From Bifidobacterium breve (GTDB lineage Bacteria > Actinomycetota > Acidimicrobiia > Acidimicrobiales > Ilumatobacteraceae), in contig CAMDER010000002.1 of the NCBI GenBank assembly GCA_945896935.1, forward strand, positions 1 through 32,942: a stretch of 32,942 nucleotides of DNA, given 5' to 3'. The first letter of the stretch is position 1. Each line of letters opens with the position of its first letter. The notes beneath the pieces were generated by a model. It saw only the letters and a list, made by a program, of their open reading frames with translations. It searched no databases and was not told the DNA's origin. Positions 28,664-32,942 of this stretch are shown here, in pieces. A program made the position numbers and the translations under genes.

Positions 28664-29554
28664 AAGTTGAGCAGCTTTGCGGTTGTCCTTGCGGCCAAGG
28701 GCAAGAATGCTGAAACAGAGTCCAAGCGCTAGACATATTTTCTTGGGCGAATAACGAAAGCGTGACTGCGAACGAATCCGCATGCCCGAAAATCGCACAA
28801 TGGGGTACGAACGCTCAAGGGCAATCTGTTCAAGTTCAGCATCTGGGTTAATAGCGACTGAGTATTTGGTTGATTCAAGCATCGGCAGGTCACTTGCTGC
28901 GTCGCTATATGAATAGCTGTGCGACAAGTCATAGCCGAGGTCACGGGCGAGTTCCATGATCGCCACAACCTTGCCACTTCCGTAGCAAAATGGGCCGATG
29001 ATCTCGCCGGTGTAACGCCCGTTGACAATTTCGCTTTTGGTTCCAATACCACCGGTCATTCCGAGTGCTGCTGCAAGTGGTTCAACGATTTCTGCAGGAG
29101 ATGCAGAAACGATGTACGTGGGACGGCCAGCGCGATGGTGTGAACGGATGATCTCGAGAGTTTCGGGTCGAACATTGGACACGATTTTCGGGATGACGTC
29201 AGCAGCAAGACTTTGAAGTGTCTGGGCATCTTGACCCTTGATTGCTCCCAAAATTCGTTGGCGCACCTTCAACGTTTTCCCATCAGTTGCTCCAGATGTT
29301 CGAAACGTCAATGCCTCCCAGGCGTCATGGAGTAACTGGTTCGTGCTGAGGTGCCCTGATTTCCAAGCAACACCAGCGAGAGTAAAAACCGAAGATCCAG
29401 GGATCATCGTGCGGTCAAGATCGAAAAACGCCGCACCTTGAATTGATGGGTCTTGATTCAGGTCGGGATCTGCTGGAATCTGATTGGTGACTCGTCGAGT
29501 GTCCACGCATTGATTAAGCCACAATCTGATGGACTTCAGTGGGAGGAAATCCAA
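28646..29554 (-). CDS. HAD-IB family hydrolase (SerB/CicA-like phosphatase)
   Basis: 302 aa; AAFFDLDRTMIPGSSVF, TYIVSASPAEIVEPLAAALGM, HSYSYSDAASDLPMLE. Confidence 0.9.
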   Translation of the reverse strand: MDFLPLKSIRLWLNQCVDTRRVTNQIPADPDLNQDPSIQGAAFFDLDRTMIPGSSVFTLAGVAWKSGHLSTNQLLHDAWEALTFRTSGATDGKTLKVRQRILGAIKGQDAQTLQSLAADVIPKIVSNVRPETLEIIRSHHRAGRPTYIVSASPAEIVEPLAAALGMTGGIGTKSEIVNGRYTGEIIGPFCYGSGKVVAIMELARDLGYDLSHSYSYSDAASDLPMLESTKYSVAINPDAELEQIALERSYPIVRFSGMRIRSQSRFRYSPKKICLALGLCFSILALGRKDNRKAAQLLLSRS

Positions 29555-29568
29555 ATCGTTACTTGCGC

Positions 29569-30414
29569 TTAATCTGCAATTTTACGGCTGTTAGTTATTT
29601 CGACAGCCCGGTTGTAAGCCGACTTTTTTGGTACACCCAAAATGTGAGCGACTGCGGTCGCAGCATCTTTTGACGAGGCTCCACCTGCAAGTTCGGCAAT
29701 TAACAAGCGGTCAATGTCATCAGCAGTTGGCGGGGGAGAATCGGGGGCGCCTTGTACAACCAGGACAAATTCGCCCTGTGGTTCGTTGGTGCCGTAATGG
29801 TCGACGGCTTCGCCCAAAGTTCCGCGCCACACTTCTTCATGAATCTTGGTGAGTTCTCGACACACAGCAACTTGGCGTTCTGGGCCACACGCAACCGAAA
29901 GATCGACGAGGGTGCGATGTAGACGATGTGGGGCTTCGTACAAAATGACCGTGCGCCTTTGTATCGCAAGTTCATTGATGTGCGCGGCGCGCTCCTGGCC
30001 GCTGCGTGCAATAAAGCCGTCAAAGATAAATCGGTCGGTCGGTAGGCCGCTGATGATCAGTGCCATGATGAGAGCGGCCGGACCCGGGATGGCGCTCACG
30101 TTGTGTGCAGCATCAATGGCGGCGCGTACGAGACGCGAACCAGGATCACTGATCCCAGGTGTTCCTGCATCGGTGACCAAGCAAACGTCACGACCTTCGT
30201 TCAGTGCATCAAGCACTCGCGGAATTGCTGCATGTTCGGTGTGGTCATCGACGCGCATCAGGGTGGCTGCAATGCCGAGATTGTGCAGAAGCAAACCAGT
30301 GCGCCGGGTATCTTCGCAACATACCAAGCCAGCATTGGTGAGTGCTTCAATCGCGCGGGGCGAAATATCACCCATATTTCCAAGTGGAGTGGCTACCAAA
30401 ATGAGGTTGCTCAT
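29569..30414 (-). CDS. rsmI: 16S rRNA (cytidine(1402)-2'-O)-methyltransferase
   Basis: 281 aa; LILVATPLGNMGDISPRAIEAL, CCEDTRRTG, LVTDAGTPGISDPGSRLV, FDGFIARSGQERAAHI, EEVWRGTLGEAVDHY. Confidence 0.96.
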   Translation of the reverse strand: MSNLILVATPLGNMGDISPRAIEALTNAGLVCCEDTRRTGLLLHNLGIAATLMRVDDHTEHAAIPRVLDALNEGRDVCLVTDAGTPGISDPGSRLVRAAIDAAHNVSAIPGPAALIMALIISGLPTDRFIFDGFIARSGQERAAHINELAIQRRTVILYEAPHRLHRTLVDLSVACGPERQVAVCRELTKIHEEVWRGTLGEAVDHYGTNEPQGEFVLVVQGAPDSPPPTADDIDRLLIAELAGGASSKDAATAVAHILGVPKKSAYNRAVEITNSRKIAD

Positions 30415-30800
30415 CGTGACGTCGGTTCGTTGTCGTCGTTTGTGTTGTGGTTGTTATCGCTATCGCGCACTTCAATTTTGTTGCCGACGTTGATGCCCCA
30501 GCGTGCAAATGCTCCTTTTTCGGCTTCGATCACTGTCCGTGCATGCCACACAGGCGCACCAAGTCGCATCTTGTGCATGTGCACAGTTTTGATGACATTG
30601 CCATCGGCATCGAGATATGCGACATCAATTGGAACGCGCATACCAAACGTATGCACCCAACGACAGTTAGGTATAACGAAGGCACCCTCGATGCGGGTTT
30701 TTCCGGATAGTCCTTTGCGACGAGTCGCACGATCGTTAGCAATGTCGGCACTTGCTAATACGCGTCCATCAGTGACGAGCCACGCTGAATGTGCTGTCAT
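30411..30800 (-). CDS. DUF192 domain-containing protein
   Basis: 129 aa; RRKGLSGKTRIEGAFVIPNCRWVHTFGMRVPIDVAYLDADGNVIKTVHM; overlaps the rsmI start by 4 nt. Confidence 0.88.
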   Translation of the reverse strand: MTAHSAWLVTDGRVLASADIANDRATRRKGLSGKTRIEGAFVIPNCRWVHTFGMRVPIDVAYLDADGNVIKTVHMHKMRLGAPVWHARTVIEAEKGAFARWGINVGNKIEVRDSDNNHNTNDDNEPTSR

Positions 30801-30857
30801 GACTCGCCTCCTTGATTGTGCAGTAATCGGCTCGTGAAAGTTGAAACTGAGACAAAT

Positions 30858-31946
30858 TTAGACGTTGAAGCGGAACTCCATCACGTCACCGTCTTCAGGG
30901 TGGTATTCCTTGCCTTCAATGCGAATTTTGCCCACGTCTTTGGCTTTGTTCCAGGCACCAATCTCGAGCAGTTCATCCCAGTGGATCACTTCTGCCTTAA
31001 TGAAGCCACGCTGGAAGTCGGTGTGGATACGGCCGGCGCATTCGGGTGCGCTTGAACCGGCATAAAAGGTCCAGGCACGAGTTTCTTTTTCTCCTGTTGT
31101 GAAATAAGTACGTAGTCCAAGCAAGTGGTAGGCGCTGCGCACCATACGGAACAATGCGCCCTCGCCAAGTCCGAAACCTTCAAGCATTTCGGCGCGCTCG
31201 ACCGGATCAACGATTGTCGCTGCTTCGGCTTCAAGTTGCACACACATACCGATGACTTCAACGTTGGCGCCAGCAGTTGAAAATTCATCGCGCACGATTT
31301 TTTCAACATCCGGAATTTTGTCAAGTTCGTTTTCGCCGACATTCACAACGGCGAGTACAGAACGGTTGGTCAATAAGAAATATGGCTTGAGCGTTTCGCT
31401 CCACTCTTCCTTGAGTCCAGCACGATACAAGGGGAGTCCTTGGCTGAGCGCGTCGTAAGCGGCCTGCAATGCCTCAAGTTCGCCGGCGGCGGTTTTATCA
31501 AGTTTGGCTTGGCGGGTCGCTTGGTTGAGTCGCTTCTCAACAGTTTCAAGGTCGGCCAATGCAAGTTCAATTTCAACAACGCGTAAGTGCTCGAGCGGAT
31601 CGGACGGACCAGGCACATCATCATCTTCAAAAGCGCGCAAGACAAGAACAATTGCATCGACTTCACGAATGTTGGCCAAGAACTTGTTGCCGAGGCCTTC
31701 GCCTTTGCTGGCGCCCTCAACGAGCCCACCAATGTCAACAACTTGAACCGAAGCATGGATCAGCGATTTGGTTTTAGACATGACACCGATTCGGTCAAGT
31801 CGATCATCGGGGACCTTGGCGACTCCGATATTGGGATCTTTGGTCGCAAAGGCGTACGGGGCAGCAAGTGCGCCTCCGCCAGTGAGAGCGTTGTACAGCG
31901 AACTTTTGCCCGCGTTGGGGAGACCGACTAATCCGAAGCGTTCCAT
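30858..31946 (-). CDS. ychF: Redox-regulated ATPase YchF (Obg family GTPase)
   Basis: [81 protein letters not shown]. The ORF extends to 31970; the ATG at 31946 is preferred. Confidence 0.97.
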   Translation of the reverse strand: MERFGLVGLPNAGKSSLYNALTGGGALAAPYAFATKDPNIGVAKVPDDRLDRIGVMSKTKSLIHASVQVVDIGGLVEGASKGEGLGNKFLANIREVDAIVLVLRAFEDDDVPGPSDPLEHLRVVEIELALADLETVEKRLNQATRQAKLDKTAAGELEALQAAYDALSQGLPLYRAGLKEEWSETLKPYFLLTNRSVLAVVNVGENELDKIPDVEKIVRDEFSTAGANVEVIGMCVQLEAEAATIVDPVERAEMLEGFGLGEGALFRMVRSAYHLLGLRTYFTTGEKETRAWTFYAGSSAPECAGRIHTDFQRGFIKAEVIHWDELLEIGAWNKAKDVGKIRIEGKEYHPEDGDVMEFRFNV

Positions 31947-31996
31947 GACGCTAGGCAGGCTACCGACCACCGCACTCGGTCAAGGCATCCACACAG

Positions 31997-32653
31997 TTGA
32001 ACATGAAACTCAACTCTTTAGTCATGACGACAATCGCCTCAATCTTTGGACTGCTGACTGTTGCACAGATCAGTGCGGAGCGGCCAGTGCTTGCTGAACC
32101 TCAGCCGTGTGTGACATATCAAATTGAAGGCACGATTGATGCCCCTGAGACCTTGTCCCTTGACCAAAAGCGTGAGGCCAAGGTGTACGTGCATTTTGGC
32201 GACAAGCCATTAGCGCGTCACCAAGTTTTCGCGAGTTTTACGGGAGCGTTGGGTGAGATTTTGGGCGAACCAGTCTTGCTCGTGACTGATGAGTCGGGCC
32301 GAGCAACCGTTGAAGTGCTTCAAGGTGCAACCAGCGTTGCGTTTATGACCGAAAGTCCAGCCCCAGAGAACTGCTCGGCGAGCATCGGGGTGGAGCGAGA
32401 ACCAGTGATTGTTGCTGCAACAATTCCGGTTCAACCCTCGGTAGATGGACCAGTTGGGCAAAACAATTCGGTGACGTACGACGAAATTTCGGGGCCAGTC
32501 GTCGAGCCCAAGATTTCCGAACTGTCGTTCGAAGTTACCGAACTTGCCCACACCGGACCGATTTCACGAGGGGTTTTGGCAGTATCGGTGGTTGTCGCCG
32601 GAGCAGGAATTGGGTTTGGACTGGGTCGGGGACGTCGGTTTGTACGGGGGTGA
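31997..32653 (+). CDS. Secreted, putatively cell-wall-anchored protein with C-terminal LAHTG-TM-basic tail
   Basis: 218 aa; N-terminal signal peptide-like segment (LVMTTIASIFGLLTVAQISAERPVLA), beta-rich body, then ELAHTGPISRGVLAVSVVVAGAGIGFGLGRGRRFVRG. Confidence 0.65.
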   Translation: MNMKLNSLVMTTIASIFGLLTVAQISAERPVLAEPQPCVTYQIEGTIDAPETLSLDQKREAKVYVHFGDKPLARHQVFASFTGALGEILGEPVLLVTDESGRATVEVLQGATSVAFMTESPAPENCSASIGVEREPVIVAATIPVQPSVDGPVGQNNSVTYDEISGPVVEPKISELSFEVTELAHTGPISRGVLAVSVVVAGAGIGFGLGRGRRFVRG

Positions 32654-32722
32654 AGGTAAAAGTTTTGGTTTCATGTCCGCTCGAGTTCGTTCTGGCGACT
32701 CGGGCTGTAGGCTCTTATACCT

Positions 32723-32809
32723 ATGTCAAAGAAGACCAAGAAGCGTAAGGCCAGGCTCCGCCGCTCAAAGGCGAACCACGGCAAGCGCCCCAACATGGGT
32801 CGCGGCTGA
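32723..32809 (+). CDS. Very small basic ribosomal protein, bL37-like
   Basis: 28 aa: MSKKTKKRKARLRRSKANHGKRPNMGRG. The SKANHGKRPN segment matches mycobacterial bL37 as remembered. Below the length threshold of the supplied ORF track. Confidence 0.75.
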   Translation: MSKKTKKRKARLRRSKANHGKRPNMGRG

Positions 32810-32942
32810 GGTCAATCTTTCTCGTTTCACCTGATCGTCCGGTCTCCCGGTACCAAGGTACGGGGTAGATATCTCACCGAGTCTCGTTTGGACTCATCAA
32901 ATCATTCACCTGTTCAAGGGATGTCATCGTCATGACAACAAT

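Noticed and set aside
30103-30837. 244-aa plus-strand ORF
   Set aside because: Antisense across rsmI and DUF192 genes, both strongly supported by motifs.
32821-32942. Weak inverted repeats (GGTACCAAGGTACGG; GAGTC...GACTC) and an ATG at 32932
   Set aside because: Short, imperfect stems; the possible gene start is cut by the window end, so no call can be supported.

Overview
The window is a gene-dense, mostly minus-strand chromosomal segment from a high-GC-type actinobacterium. The Acidimicrobiia-like placement is an inference from protein style and gene order. Its left third is accessory metabolism: a truncated SCP2-type thiolase, a complete thiolase, an FAD oxidoreductase, a PAP2-family protein, and a molybdenum hydroxylase (CoxM/CoxS/CoxL-like). 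The CoxL-like gene is separated from the CoxS/CoxM-like genes by an ABC-2 exporter and a BtuF-like binding protein. The remainder is a conserved housekeeping block: ftsB/divIC, eno, mazG, a SurA-like PPIase, mfd, pth, rplY, prs, glmU, tRNA-Gln, ispE, rsmA, a secreted protein, tatD, metG, then rsmI, DUF192 and ychF. Two very small ribosomal protein genes were recognised by eye: a bS22-like gene at 23135-23230 and a bL37-like gene at 32723-32809. I found no CRISPR array, transposon, phage or obvious defence system. The points most worth a second look are a degenerate RlpA/DPBB-like protein in the position of rpfB, a GlmU that ends before its acetyltransferase active site, a putative LAxTG sortase substrate, an orphan C-terminal protein remnant at 6179-6370, the form II CoxL motif with the split cox locus, and several intergenic inverted or tandem repeats.
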